From: a bacterium HR40
GTDB lineage: Bacteria > Pseudomonadota > Alphaproteobacteria > Geminicoccales > Geminicoccaceae
NCBI GenBank assembly: GCA_002898275.1
Contig: BEIQ01000002.1
Location: 124,001-188,000 of the forward strand
Length of the DNA stretch: 64,000 nucleotides
Reading direction: 5' to 3'
Below, one piece after another: positions 39,055 through 47,863 of the stretch (positions are counted from its first letter, which is position 1; every line of letters begins with the position of its first letter). The notes beneath the pieces are model-generated. The model saw only the letters and a list, made by a program, of their open reading frames with translations, had not been told where the DNA came from and did no database searches. Position numbers and translations under genes: made by a program.

Positions 39055-39435
39055 ATGGCCCGTATCACAGTCGAGGACTGTGTTCAACGCGTTCCCAACC
39101 GTTTCGAGCTGGTGATGCTCGCGGCTCAGCGCGCCCGGGACATTTCCGCCGGCGCGCCGCTCACCCTCGATCGCGACAACGACAAGAACCCAGTGGTGGC
39201 GCTCCGGGAGATCGCCGAGGGCACGGTGGATCTCGACCATCTGCGCTACGAGCTCATCCACGGCCTCAGGCGGCATGCGCCGCTCGGTGCCCCCGAGGAG
39301 GAGCACCACGACATCGAGAAGGAACTCGAGGCCCTGCTCCCGGTCCTCGAGACGGAGGAGGGCGAGGCACAGGTGTTCGAGCCACTGCCCGAGGGCCAGT
39401 CCTACGCGGAGTTCGACGTCCCCGAGCGCGACTGA
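39055..39435 (+). CDS. rpoZ: RNA polymerase omega subunit
   Basis: Small RNAP subunit of 126 residues that helps fold beta' and binds ppGpp. The N-terminus [20 protein letters not shown] and [13 protein letters not shown] are the conserved omega core, followed by [16 protein letters not shown]. The C-terminal extension (residues about 85-126) is acidic and common in alphaproteobacteria. It lies 33 bases upstream of rsh, the usual rpoZ-spoT order, so omega and the ppGpp enzyme are cotranscribed. Confidence 0.96.
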   Translation: MARITVEDCVQRVPNRFELVMLAAQRARDISAGAPLTLDRDNDKNPVVALREIAEGTVDLDHLRYELIHGLRRHAPLGAPEEEHHDIEKELEALLPVLETEEGEAQVFEPLPEGQSYAEFDVPERD

Positions 39436-39468
39436 CGGCCCGGGCAGGAGGCCGAGCGGGGAGGGGAG

Positions 39469-41700
39469 ATGCCGGAGACGGAGCTCACCTCTGCCAGCCG
39501 GGGCACGAGTGGGCCCGCAGGTCCCGCGACGGCGGACAAGCCGGCGGTGCGCCGCCCGCTCATGCGGCAATACGAGCTCGTCGAGCTCGTCAAGAGCTAC
39601 GATCCCGACGCCGACGAGGACCTGCTCAATCGCGCCTACGTCTTCGCCATGCAGGCGCACGGCAAGCAGCTGCGCGAGAACGGCGATCCCTATTTCCATC
39701 ATCCGGTCGAGGTAGCGGGCATCCTCGCCGGCTACCGGCTCGACAGCGCGACGGTCGCCACCGGGCTGCTGCATGACGTCGTCGAAGACACCGAGGTCGG
39801 CCTCGACGAGATCGAACGGCTGTTCGGACCGACGGTCGCGCGATTGGTCGACGGTGTCACCAAGCTCGGCAAGCTCAGGCCGCAGTCGGTGCAGCGGGCT
39901 CAGGCGGAGAACTTCCGCAAGTTCCTGCTCGCCATGTCCGATGACATCCGCGTGCTCCTCGTCAAGCTCGCGGATCGTCTGCACAACATGCGCACCCTGC
40001 GCTTTCTGCGCGACCCTGAGCGTCGCCAGCGCATCGCCCTCGAGACCCTCGAGATCTACGCGCCGCTCGCCGAGCGCATCGGCATGGAGCGGATGAAAAG
40101 CGAGCTCGAGGACCTCGCTTTCGCGGAATTGTGGCCCGAGGCCCGCGAGAGCATTCTGCGCCGACTCGAACATCTGCGCCTGCACGATGCCGATCTCGTG
40201 GAACGGATCTGCGAGGAGTTGCGGCGGGCGCTGGCCGAGGACGGAATCGAGGCGGAGGTCTACGGCCGCGAGAAGTCGCCGCTCTCGATCTGGCGCAAGA
40301 TGCAGCGCAAGAACGTCAGCTTCGAGCAGCTCTCCGACATCATGGCGTTTCGGGTGATCGTCGCGACGGTACCCGAATGTTACGCCGCGCTCGGCATCAT
40401 CCACGGCCGCTGGACCATGTTGCCGGGCCGCTTCAAGGATTTCATCAGCATTCCCAAGCCCAACGGTTATCGCTCGCTGCACACGACCGTGCTCGGCCCC
40501 TACCAGCGCAAGATCGAGGTTCAGATCCGCACCCACGAGATGCACGAGGTGGCGGAGCTCGGGGTCGCCGCGCACTGGGCCTATAAGCAGGGCCGGCCGC
40601 CGACCGATGGTCGCCAATACCGTTGGGTGCGCGAGCTGCTCGAGATCCTCGAACATTGCGCGAGCCCCGATGAGCTGCTCGAGCACACCAAGCTCGATCT
40701 CCACCGCGACCAGGTGTTCTGCTTCACTCCCAAGGGCGACGTGATCGCCCTGCCGCGGGGAGCCACACCCGTCGATTTCGCCTATGCCGTCCATTCCGAG
40801 ATCGGCGATCACTGTGCGGGGGCGAAGGTCGACGGGCGACTCGTGCCCCTCAACACGCCCCTCAATAACGGCGATCAGGTGGAGATCATCACCCGCCGCG
40901 ACGCAGTCCCGTCGCCGGAGTGGGAACGCTTCGTGGTGAGCGGCAAGGCCCGGGCTCGCATCCGCCGCTTCCTGCGCACCCGCCAACGTGACTTCTTCAT
41001 TGCCCAAGGGCGCGAGCTGTTGACCCGGTTGGCCCGCAGCGAGCGCATCGCCCTCGGCGAGAAATTGCTCGACCGCGCCCGTCAGGCCTTCAATCTCGAG
41101 AGCATCGAGGAGCTCCTGGCAGCGGTCGGCGAAGGCAGACTCGCGGCCCGTCTGGTGCTGGAGACGGTGGAGCCCGGCCTCGTCCAGCGCCGGCGCGAAC
41201 AGGCGAGCCAGGAGGCACGGTCCCGCCGGCGGCGGACGAAGGACGGCGCGGCGGTCGCCCCGTCGCCCGTCATCGGTTTGCCGAGCGGCGTGCCCTTCCA
41301 ATATGCCGGCTGCTGCCGGCCGGTGCCGGAAGAGCCCATCGTCGGGCTCCTGCGCACCGGCCGGGTGTCGATCCACCGCCGCAACTGTCCGGTGCTCGCC
41401 CGCGTCCAGGACCGCGACCGCCGCCTCGTCGACCTCGCCTGGAACAGCCACGGGGCCGCTCGCGCGCCGGCGCGGCTGGCGGTGTGGGCAGTGAACCGGC
41501 CCGGTGCCCTCGGCGAGATCACCACCCAAATCGGCAAGCACGGAGTCAACATCAGCAACGTCAGCTTCGGCCTGCGCAATCGGGACATCTACGAGATCTT
41601 CATCGATGTCGAAGTCGACGGTAAAGAGGCGCTGGGTCGCCTCGAAGCGAGCCTGCGAGCCGCACCGGTCGTGACTTCGGTCCAGCGGGTGAGCGGCTGA
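39469..41700 (+). CDS. rsh: bifunctional (p)ppGpp synthetase/hydrolase (Rel/SpoT, RSH)
   Basis: Stringent-response enzyme of 743 residues. Hydrolase HD domain: YFHHPVEVAGILAG and LLHDVVEDTEVG with the His-Asp pair intact (about residues 85-115). Synthetase domain: YGREKSPLSIWRKMQRK, FRVIVATVPECYAALGIIHG, FKDFISIPKPNGYRSLHTTV (about 330-350). TGS domain: VFCFTPKGDVIALPRGATPV. ACT domain at the C-terminus: NRPGALGEITTQIGKHGVNI. All catalytic blocks are present, so both activities are expected. GGGGAGGGGAG precedes the ATG. Confidence 0.97.
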   Translation: MPETELTSASRGTSGPAGPATADKPAVRRPLMRQYELVELVKSYDPDADEDLLNRAYVFAMQAHGKQLRENGDPYFHHPVEVAGILAGYRLDSATVATGLLHDVVEDTEVGLDEIERLFGPTVARLVDGVTKLGKLRPQSVQRAQAENFRKFLLAMSDDIRVLLVKLADRLHNMRTLRFLRDPERRQRIALETLEIYAPLAERIGMERMKSELEDLAFAELWPEARESILRRLEHLRLHDADLVERICEELRRALAEDGIEAEVYGREKSPLSIWRKMQRKNVSFEQLSDIMAFRVIVATVPECYAALGIIHGRWTMLPGRFKDFISIPKPNGYRSLHTTVLGPYQRKIEVQIRTHEMHEVAELGVAAHWAYKQGRPPTDGRQYRWVRELLEILEHCASPDELLEHTKLDLHRDQVFCFTPKGDVIALPRGATPVDFAYAVHSEIGDHCAGAKVDGRLVPLNTPLNNGDQVEIITRRDAVPSPEWERFVVSGKARARIRRFLRTRQRDFFIAQGRELLTRLARSERIALGEKLLDRARQAFNLESIEELLAAVGEGRLAARLVLETVEPGLVQRRREQASQEARSRRRRTKDGAAVAPSPVIGLPSGVPFQYAGCCRPVPEEPIVGLLRTGRVSIHRRNCPVLARVQDRDRRLVDLAWNSHGAARAPARLAVWAVNRPGALGEITTQIGKHGVNISNVSFGLRNRDIYEIFIDVEVDGKEALGRLEASLRAAPVVTSVQRVSG

Positions 41701-41777
41701 GGCGGCGACAGCGAGGGTCTGACCACCGCCGACAGGGACGGGAAAGAACGGTCAGTCCACGAAGGGAGCGTGGTGGC

Positions 41778-42992
41778 ATGGCCCGCGCCGATACGCCTGC
41801 GGCCCTCTCGCCGAGCGCCGCCGACCATCTGACGATCGCCCTGATCGCGACGGCCCATTTCGCCGCCCATTTCTACATCCTCGTGCTGCCGCCGCTTTTC
41901 CCCACCCTCGCCCGGGATCTCGGCTTGAGTTACGCCGAACTCGGCCTCGCGCTCGCCCTGCTCAACGGGACGACCGCGCTGTTCCAGGCCCCGATCGGCT
42001 TTCTCGTCGACCGCTTCGGGCCATTCGCCATCCTGCTCCTCGGGCAGAGTCTGTTCTCCGCAGCCATCGCCGCCATCGGCTGGTTCGCCGACCCGCGGGT
42101 GCTGTTCTTGGGTTGTGCCCTGGCCGGCCTCGGCAATGCCGTCTACCATCCGGCCGACTACGCGATCCTGGGCTCGCGTGTCAGCCGCGCCCGCATGGGT
42201 CGCGCCTTCTCGATCCACACCTTCGGCGGCTATCTGGGTTTCGCCGCCGCTCCGGCGACGGTGGTCGGGCTCGCCGAGTGGATCGGCTGGCAGAACGCTC
42301 TCTTGGGAGTCGGACTCGCCGGCTTTGCCATCTCGGCCGCCCTGCTCCTCTGCCGCGACCTGCTCGCGGTACCCCAAGCCGCGGCGCCCGTGGGCAGCGG
42401 AGCGACGGGCTCCTCCCTCGCGCTGTTGATGAGCCGACCCATGCTCCTCGCCTTCGCCTTCTTCACCCTCTATGCGCTGGCCCAGGGTGGCATCAACAGC
42501 TTCACCCCGACCGTCCTCGATGCCGTCTACGGGTTCGGCCTGGTCGCCGCCAATCTGCCGCTCGCCGCCTTCCTCGCCGCGAGCACCCTCGGGGTGCTGC
42601 TGGGCGGCATCGTCGCCGACCGCACGGAGCGGCACGATGCCGTGGTCGCCGTCTGTTTTCTCGTGATGGCCGCGTTTGCCGGGAGCGTGGCCGTATTGCC
42701 GTTGCCGCAGCCCTTGCTCGTGGGCTCGTTCGCCCTCGCCGGAATGGCTGCCGGCGCCATAGCCCCGTCGCGCGATATGCTGGTCCGGGCGATCACTCCC
42801 GAAGGCCAGAGCGGCAAGGTGTTCGGCTTCGTTACGACCGGCTTCAATCTCGCTGGGATGCTGGCACCGCCGCTCTTCGGGCTCGTCGTCGACGCCGGCG
42901 CGCCGCGGCTCGTGTTCGTGCTGGTGGCCCTGCTCGCCCTCGTCAATCTGCCGCTCGTCTTTGCCGCAGGCGGTCGCGACCGCGCGGGCTAA
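41778..42992 (+). CDS. MFS transporter
   Basis: A 404-residue carrier with twelve predicted helices. Helix 1 region is AHFAAHFYILVLPPLFPTLA and the motif-A loop is GFLVDRFGPFAILLLG; GLGNAVYHPADYAILGSRVS with FSIHTFGGYLGFA is the helix 4-5 signature of the fosmidomycin-resistance-like/unknown-substrate group, and ASTLGVLLGGIVADRTERHD is the second repeat. Possible export of small acids or drugs. ATG 41778 has GAAGGGAG upstream. Its stop overlaps the convergent small gene by four bases. Confidence 0.87.
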   Translation: MARADTPAALSPSAADHLTIALIATAHFAAHFYILVLPPLFPTLARDLGLSYAELGLALALLNGTTALFQAPIGFLVDRFGPFAILLLGQSLFSAAIAAIGWFADPRVLFLGCALAGLGNAVYHPADYAILGSRVSRARMGRAFSIHTFGGYLGFAAAPATVVGLAEWIGWQNALLGVGLAGFAISAALLLCRDLLAVPQAAAPVGSGATGSSLALLMSRPMLLAFAFFTLYALAQGGINSFTPTVLDAVYGFGLVAANLPLAAFLAASTLGVLLGGIVADRTERHDAVVAVCFLVMAAFAGSVAVLPLPQPLLVGSFALAGMAAGAIAPSRDMLVRAITPEGQSGKVFGFVTTGFNLAGMLAPPLFGLVVDAGAPRLVFVLVALLALVNLPLVFAAGGRDRAG

Positions 42993-43174
42993 GCCGAAGC
43001 GCCGTCCTCCTCTGGCGCCGTCCGGCCGTCCTCGGGCGAGCGTGGCCGCATCTTTCGCCGCCGCAGATTGGCGCGCAGGGCAGCGGCGAGGCGTCGCTCC
43101 CGCTCCTCCCTCGCCCGCTCGCCTGCGGGCGAGCGGCGCGGCTGTCTGCGGCTTGTCTCCTCCCGGTCCGCCAT
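42989..43174 (-). CDS. small basic protein next to tRNA-Thr
   Basis: A 61-residue protein of very high charge: the core ERAREERERRLAAALRANLR and RRRKMRPR is an arginine-rich helix. Short proteins with the AALRANLxRRK pattern occur near tRNA genes in other alphaproteobacteria, as I recall, but no function is known. The ATG at 43174 is the first that keeps this block; the longer open frame runs over the tRNA and is spurious there. Translation is likely but not proven. Confidence 0.55.
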   Translation of the reverse strand: MADREETSRRQPRRSPAGERAREERERRLAAALRANLRRRKMRPRSPEDGRTAPEEDGASA

Positions 43175-43234
43175 TAGATTGTCCCTTGCCGATGCCTGCG
43201 GCATGTGGCAGGTGCGGCTGTGCGTCAAGCGCGG

Positions 43235-43310
43235 GCTGCCGTAGCTCAGCTGGTAGAGCACGTCCTTGGTAAGGACGGGGTCGGAGGTTCGAGTCCTCTC
43301 GGCAGCACCA
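43235..43310 (+). tRNA. tRNA-Thr (GGT)
   Basis: A 76-base cloverleaf: acceptor stem GCTGCCG/CGGCAGC, D arm GCTC-AGCTGGTA-GAGC, anticodon stem CGTCC/GGACG enclosing TTGGTAA (anticodon GGT), T arm with GGTTCGAGTC, discriminator A and encoded CCA. It reads threonine ACC/ACT codons. Confidence 0.97.
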
Positions 43311-44592
43311 GGAACATGAGGGCTCGGGTGGCAGGTCGGCAACTCCCCGAGCCGCTCGGTCTCGGTTTCCTTCGGGCTGGCAATCGCGCTCTCCCCCCGA
43401 GGGTGTCCCTGCGATCGAGGCGTCGGCGCTCGTGCCCCGAGCGCAAAGGGATTCCGCGTGTCCCACGCGGCCGCACCGAAGGTCGGTGGTCGGGCGCCGC
43501 CATCGCCCCCGACGACACCCCAACGGGTCGCGGACCGTGGGCCTCCGGGTCGCGGCCCGAAGCCTCGGGTGCGCCCAGGCCCGACCCCTGTTCCCGCGCT
43601 CGAGCGGAGGCTTGCGCGATCGCCCCGCGCCGTCACCCCGAACGACCAGGTGTCCCGAGTGTCGGCCGTGGCGAATTCGATCGCTCCGAGGTGGACGAGC
43701 GGGCCATTTGCGAGCCGGCAAAGGAGAGCCAGTCGGGAAGAGCGGTGCCAACCAGGCGGGATTTCCCTTCTCCGCTCATGGCCGCTCCGGTGCTCGATGC
43801 CGGCTTTTCCTGCGACACTCGAGAACCGCCTCGACCATGCCGTCGGCAGCGCGATCGGAAAATCCGCTCCGCGAATGGAAGAGACGCGCAAGAGAGCGGC
43901 GGAGCCCCGCAGGCGCTCCGGCAGGCAGCGATTCCCGAGCCGAGCGATCCGGGCAGGGGAGCGCGGGGAGACGCCGCGACTTTTCCGACGGCCCTCGACG
44001 GACGGTCGTGCATTCGTGCGAGAACGCTCGCCGGCGATGGCATGACCTCGCGATCGTTCTCGTCCGCGTTTCGACCCGAGCTCCTCCCTGGCGACAAGCC
44101 ATGCTGCTCGAAGGAATCTTTCATCGTCGACTTTCTCGATTCCGCACGTCCTGAAGAGGAGAGAGCGACGATGGCTCGGCGCGTGCATCGTGCGCGCTCG
44201 GTGCCAGCGACGGCACGACTCGGATGTCGCGGTCCACAGCGAGATCCGGTCGGCTGTCGCTCGTCTTCGTTCGCACGTGCGGGAAGCTCGCCCGACGTCT
44301 CGGCTGCTACCGCGGTTGCTCCTCCCCCGAAGCCCGGCCCTCTCCAGCATCCGACGGCTCGCCTTTCCTCGTGCCCCGAGGATCTGCGCGCAGGCCCATG
44401 GGGAAACATCCGGCGGTCACACCGGGGCGACATCGCCCGGGCTCCGACGGGCACTCACGGTCGAGGCTTCAGCGGAGATCGCTTTCTCTCGAAGGGGATC
44501 CCGGGGAGGAGCGATGGCGATGCCCACGCTGCCGATGGAGCGGCAGCTCGTCGAGGCGCCCGAGAGCCCAGGTGCCGAGGCTACCGCGATCG
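43311..44592. other. 1.28-kb stretch between two tRNA genes, no gene supported
   Basis: Open frames of several hundred codons exist on both strands, but they read through the tRNAs (giving the well-known spurious peptides such as RTRTSDPVLTKD and RIRTADPLLPKQM), have no family motifs, and show no third-position GC bias. An 8-base stem GGCTCGGG/CCCGAGCC with a 17-base loop (43321-43353) follows tRNA-Thr, without a T run. An ATG at 44171 has GAGGAG upstream, but the product looks random and crosses tRNA-Pro. I see no repeat array, tmRNA or RNase P RNA signature. Confidence 0.55.
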
Positions 44593-44669
44593 TGGTCGGG
44601 GCGGGCGGATTCGAACCGCCGACCCTCTGCTCCCAAAGCAGATGCGCTACCGGACTGCGCTACGCCCCG
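44593..44669 (-). tRNA. tRNA-Pro (TGG)
   Basis: On the minus strand a 77-base cloverleaf: acceptor CGGGGCG/CGCCCCG with the C1-G72 pair typical of tRNA-Pro, D arm GCGC-AGTCCGGTA-GCGC, anticodon stem TCTGC/GCAGA enclosing TTTGGGA (anticodon TGG), T arm GGTTCGAATC, discriminator A and encoded CCA. Confidence 0.97.
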
Positions 44670-44739
44670 CTCGCCGCTCCGCCAATCTAGCCCTGGCTGC
44701 CGCGGGTGGCAACGCCACCCGCGGCACCACCCCCGGCGC

Positions 44740-45489
44740 TCAGCCGGCGGCGGAGCGAAAGCGGCTCGCCGGGTCCTCGCCCGCTCCTTGTCCAGCGGGC
44801 GATGCAGCGACCTCGTCCGGCTCCTTGAGCACATAGCCGCGACCCCATACGGTCTCGATATAATGCGGACCGCCCGTGAGCGCGGAGATTTTCTTGCGCA
44901 GCTTGCAAATGAACACATCGATGATCTTGAGTTCGGGCTCGTCGATGCCGCCGTAGAGATGATCGAGGAACATTTCCTTGGTGAGCGTCGTACCCTTGCG
45001 CAGGGACAGCAGCTCGAGGATGGCGTATTCCTTGCCTGTCACGTGCAGCCGCTTGCCCGCCACCTCGACCGACCGCGTATCGAGATTGACGACCAGCTTG
45101 CCCGTGCGGATCACCGACTGGGCATGCCCCTTCGACCGTCGCACGACGGCATGGATGCGGGCGAGCAGCTCGGAGCGGTCGAAGGGCTTGGTGACATAGT
45201 CGTCCGCACCGGTGTTGAGCCCTTGCACCCGGTCGCTGGTGTCCGTGCGACCCGAGAGGATCACCACGGGGGTGCGCACGCGGGCCGCCCGCAGCCGCCG
45301 CAGCACCTCCGTCCCGTCGATGTCGGGCAGCCGCAGATCGAGGATGATGACGTCGAAATCGTAGAGTTTCGCCAGCTCGATCCCGTCCTCGCCCCGCTCG
45401 CAGCTTTCATAGACGATGCGCTCGGCCGCAAGCGCCGTCTCCACGAGCCTGCGGGACACGGGATCGTCTTCGATCACAAGGGCACGCAT
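44740..45489 (-). CDS. ctrA: cell-cycle master response regulator CtrA
   Basis: OmpR-type regulator of 249 residues. Receiver: acidic residues E7-D9, phosphoacceptor Asp51 in [10 protein letters not shown] (same number as Caulobacter CtrA), Lys in TKPFDRSEL. The linker [20 protein letters not shown] and output [40 protein letters not shown] are almost identical to CtrA and not shared by other OmpR proteins. The C-terminal tail beyond EPDEVAA is longer than in Caulobacter. CtrA controls flagella, motility and cell-cycle genes. A CtrA box lies 67 bases upstream. Confidence 0.95.
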   Translation of the reverse strand: MRALVIEDDPVSRRLVETALAAERIVYESCERGEDGIELAKLYDFDVIILDLRLPDIDGTEVLRRLRAARVRTPVVILSGRTDTSDRVQGLNTGADDYVTKPFDRSELLARIHAVVRRSKGHAQSVIRTGKLVVNLDTRSVEVAGKRLHVTGKEYAILELLSLRKGTTLTKEMFLDHLYGGIDEPELKIIDVFICKLRKKISALTGGPHYIETVWGRGYVLKEPDEVAASPAGQGAGEDPASRFRSAAG

Positions 45490-45555
45490 CGCCGACCACT
45501 CCTCATCTCGCGCCCGCCGACAGCCGCGCTACGCCTGCGGAATGCCACGCGACGC

Positions 45556-45570
45556 TTAAGCCTTCGTTAA
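45556..45570. promoter_or_regulatory. CtrA binding box between ctrA and fliI
   Basis: TTAA (45556-45559), seven bases, TTAA (45567-45570): an exact TTAA-N7-TTAA full CtrA site in GC-rich DNA where TTAA is rare. It lies 67-81 bases upstream of the ctrA ATG and about 77 bases upstream of the fliI ATG on the other side, so one site could serve autoregulation and the flagellar ATPase gene. Assignment is by consensus only. Confidence 0.75.
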
Positions 45571-45646
45571 TCCCGGGCGGCTAACTTGTCCTCGAACCGC
45601 CTGCGGGGGTGTGGGTCTCCTGGGGCGATACAACCATGCGTTGATC

Positions 45647-47062
45647 ATGGCCGCAAGTATGGGGTGTGCGAACGGTAAAGTTTACTCGCGGAAGTTGTGT
45701 CGGCCCCTCGTCACCGAAGCCGACCTCCAGCGGCTGAGCTCGGCTCTCGCCGACCTCGAGCCGCGCCGATTGCGCGGTCGGGTGCGCGCCTGCCTCGGCC
45801 AGAGTCTTGTCGCCGGCGGTCTCCACAGCTTCACCGCCCGGGGCGACATCTGTCGCATCGGCACCGACGACGGTCCCTTGTTGCTGGCGGAAGTGGTCGG
45901 TTTCGACGATGGCGGCGTGCGGCTCGTCGCCTACGCCGATCCCGCCGGCGTGGTGCGCGGCGCACCGGTCACCCTCGACCGCCGGTGGTCGGCGGTGCGT
46001 CCCCACACCAGCTGGCAGGGCCGGGTGATCGATGCCTTCGCCCGGCCGGTGGACGGTCTCGGGCCGCTGCCGCAGGGGCCCGAACCGCGGCCGCTGTTCG
46101 CTCCGCCTCCCGACGCCCTCGCGCGTCGGCCGCTGGGAGCGCGGTTGCGCACGGGTGTGCGGGCGCTCGACCTGTTCGTGCCCTGCGTGGAGGGCCAACG
46201 CCTCGGTTTGTTTGCCGGCTCCGGGGTGGGAAAGTCGACGCTGCTCTCGATGCTCGCCCGTCATGCCGAGGTCGATGTGGTGGTGGTAGGGCTCGTCGGG
46301 GAGCGCGGCCGCGAAGTCGGCGAGTTCCTCACCCACGCGCTCGGGCCCGAAGGCCGCCAAAGGGCCGTGGTCGTCGTCGCTACTTCCGACCAGCCGGCGA
46401 TGCTGCGGCGGCGTGCGGCCTATCTGACCCTGACGGTCGCCGAATGGTTCCGCGATCGTGGCGCCCGCGTCCTCTGTCTGCTCGACAGCATCACGCGTTT
46501 CGCCGCAGCGCTGCGGGAGATCTTCCTTTCGGCGGGCGAACTGCCGGCGACCCGCGGCTATCCGGCGAGCGTGTTCACCGAATTGCCGAGGCTGCTCGAG
46601 CGTGCCGGGCCCGGTACGGGAACGGGCACCATGACGGCGGTCTTCAGCGTGCTGGTCGAGGGCGACGACCCCAACGAGCCGATCTCGGATGCGGTGCGCG
46701 GCATCCTCGATGGCCATGTCGTGCTGGCGCGAAGGATCGCCGAACGTGGCCGTTTTCCCGCCGTCGACGTGCTCGCGAGCCTGTCCCGTGCGGCGCCCCG
46801 TTGCTATGCGCCCGACGAACGCGAGCTCGTCGCCCGTGCGCGGGCCCTGCTCGCCACCTACGAGAGCATGGCCGAGCTCGTCGAGATGGGCGCCTACGAG
46901 CGGGGCAGCAATCCCGAGCTCGAGCGGGCGATCGCGGTACGGCCAGCCATCGAGGCCTTGCTCGCCCAAGCCCCCGACGAGCCACCCACCGACGATCCTT
47001 TCGCCCGCCTCGCCGCGGCCCTCGCCGCTGCCGAAGCTGGAACGAGCGGGAATCGCCCATGA
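45647..47062 (+). CDS. fliI: flagellar type III export ATPase FliI
   Basis: Cytoplasmic ATPase of the flagellar secretion system, about 471 residues. It has the F1-beta fold: Walker A GLFAGSGVGKSTLLSML (about residues 185-200), VVVVGLVGERGREVGEF, Walker B region VLCLLDSITRFAAALREI and the family segment GELPATRGYPASVFTELPRL. Start uncertain: ATG 45647, ATG 45659 or GTG 45611; the N-terminus is a little longer than usual. The fliJ start overlaps its stop. No other flagellar genes are in the window. Confidence 0.93.
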   Translation: MAASMGCANGKVYSRKLCRPLVTEADLQRLSSALADLEPRRLRGRVRACLGQSLVAGGLHSFTARGDICRIGTDDGPLLLAEVVGFDDGGVRLVAYADPAGVVRGAPVTLDRRWSAVRPHTSWQGRVIDAFARPVDGLGPLPQGPEPRPLFAPPPDALARRPLGARLRTGVRALDLFVPCVEGQRLGLFAGSGVGKSTLLSMLARHAEVDVVVVGLVGERGREVGEFLTHALGPEGRQRAVVVVATSDQPAMLRRRAAYLTLTVAEWFRDRGARVLCLLDSITRFAAALREIFLSAGELPATRGYPASVFTELPRLLERAGPGTGTGTMTAVFSVLVEGDDPNEPISDAVRGILDGHVVLARRIAERGRFPAVDVLASLSRAAPRCYAPDERELVARARALLATYESMAELVEMGAYERGSNPELERAIAVRPAIEALLAQAPDEPPTDDPFARLAAALAAAEAGTSGNRP

Positions 47063-47511
47063 GGCGGGACCCGGTGCTCCGTCTCGCTCGCTTCCTCCGG
47101 CAGCGACTCGAGCAAGAACGTCTCGCCCTCGCCCGGGCGCAGGCGCGCCTGTCGGCCTGCGAGGGGACACTGGCCGCCCTGGAAGAGCGTTGGGCCTCGG
47201 ACGGCGAGCCGGTCGAGGCAGCCTGGCTCCTGCCCGTCGCCAGCTGGCGGCAGCGCCTCCTCCAGGAGCTCGCGCTCGCCCAGGAGCGGCGCCGGCAGGC
47301 CCTTGTCGAACGGCAACGCGCCGCCGACCGCTTGCGCGCCCGCTTCCGCCGCGCCGCGACTGTGGAGCGGCTCGTCACGCTCCTCGCCCGAGCCGAGGCG
47401 CAGGCGGCGGAACGGCGGCAACAGGCGGCCCTCGACGAGCTCTCCTCGCAGCGCGCCGCGGCAAGAGCTCGCACCCCTTCCTGTCCCCGAGGCGATGACC
47501 GGCGGACCTAG
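47059..47511 (+). CDS. fliJ: flagellar export chaperone FliJ-like protein
   Basis: A 150-residue protein that is almost entirely alpha-helical coiled coil, rich in Arg, Ala, Glu and Gln (LARFLRQRLEQERLALARAQ, RQALVERQRAADRLRARFRR). Sequence is poorly conserved in this family; the call rests on length, the coiled-coil character and the position directly after fliI with an ATGA overlap. FliJ activates the FliI ring and links it to FlhA. Confidence 0.75.
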   Translation: MRRDPVLRLARFLRQRLEQERLALARAQARLSACEGTLAALEERWASDGEPVEAAWLLPVASWRQRLLQELALAQERRRQALVERQRAADRLRARFRRAATVERLVTLLARAEAQAAERRQQAALDELSSQRAAARARTPSCPRGDDRRT

Positions 47512-47863
47512 GCGCCCATGGATCGTGGCGAGCTCGGGCATTCGCGCGAGCGACGCCGCCCACCGCCGACGACGGTCTGTGTGGCGGAGGTGATGCGCCG
47601 GAGCGAGTCGCTCGCCGTTGCGGGAGCGGGCCTCCGTCGGTCGCGGCGCCCCGCGGCGGGCGGAGGCCGATCCCGCTTGGCTGGTGGCGCCGTCGTTCCT
47701 ACCCTCGAAGCCAGGAAACCCGGCCGGCGGTGCCGCCGCCCTGCGGCGCGATGCGGCGGTGGCGCAGGCGGAAAAGAAACTGTCCGCTCTCCGCTTGCAG
47801 GGCGGCTCGGGTGTGGTCCTTGTGCGCGCCATGGGTCGGAGCGAACAGCGGGAGGGATCGGCG
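47512..47863. other. intergenic stretch, no gene supported
   Basis: 352 bases between fliJ and the FAD dehydrogenase. The dehydrogenase frame is open back to 47618, but that extension has no FAD motif or plausible leader. GGGAGGGA, 6 bases before the ATG at 47864, marks the real start. An ATG at 47831 would add 11 residues. No terminator hairpin or repeat was seen. Confidence 0.45.

Noticed and set aside
43321-43353. Hairpin after tRNA-Thr as an intrinsic terminator
   Set aside because: The 8-base stem has a 17-base loop and no following T run, so a Rho-independent terminator is not supported.
43205-44836. 543-codon plus-strand frame and a 453-codon minus-strand frame over the tRNA interval
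   Set aside because: They translate the tRNA genes, giving the familiar spurious strings RIRTADPLLPKQM and RTRTSDPVLTKD; no other similarity or codon bias.
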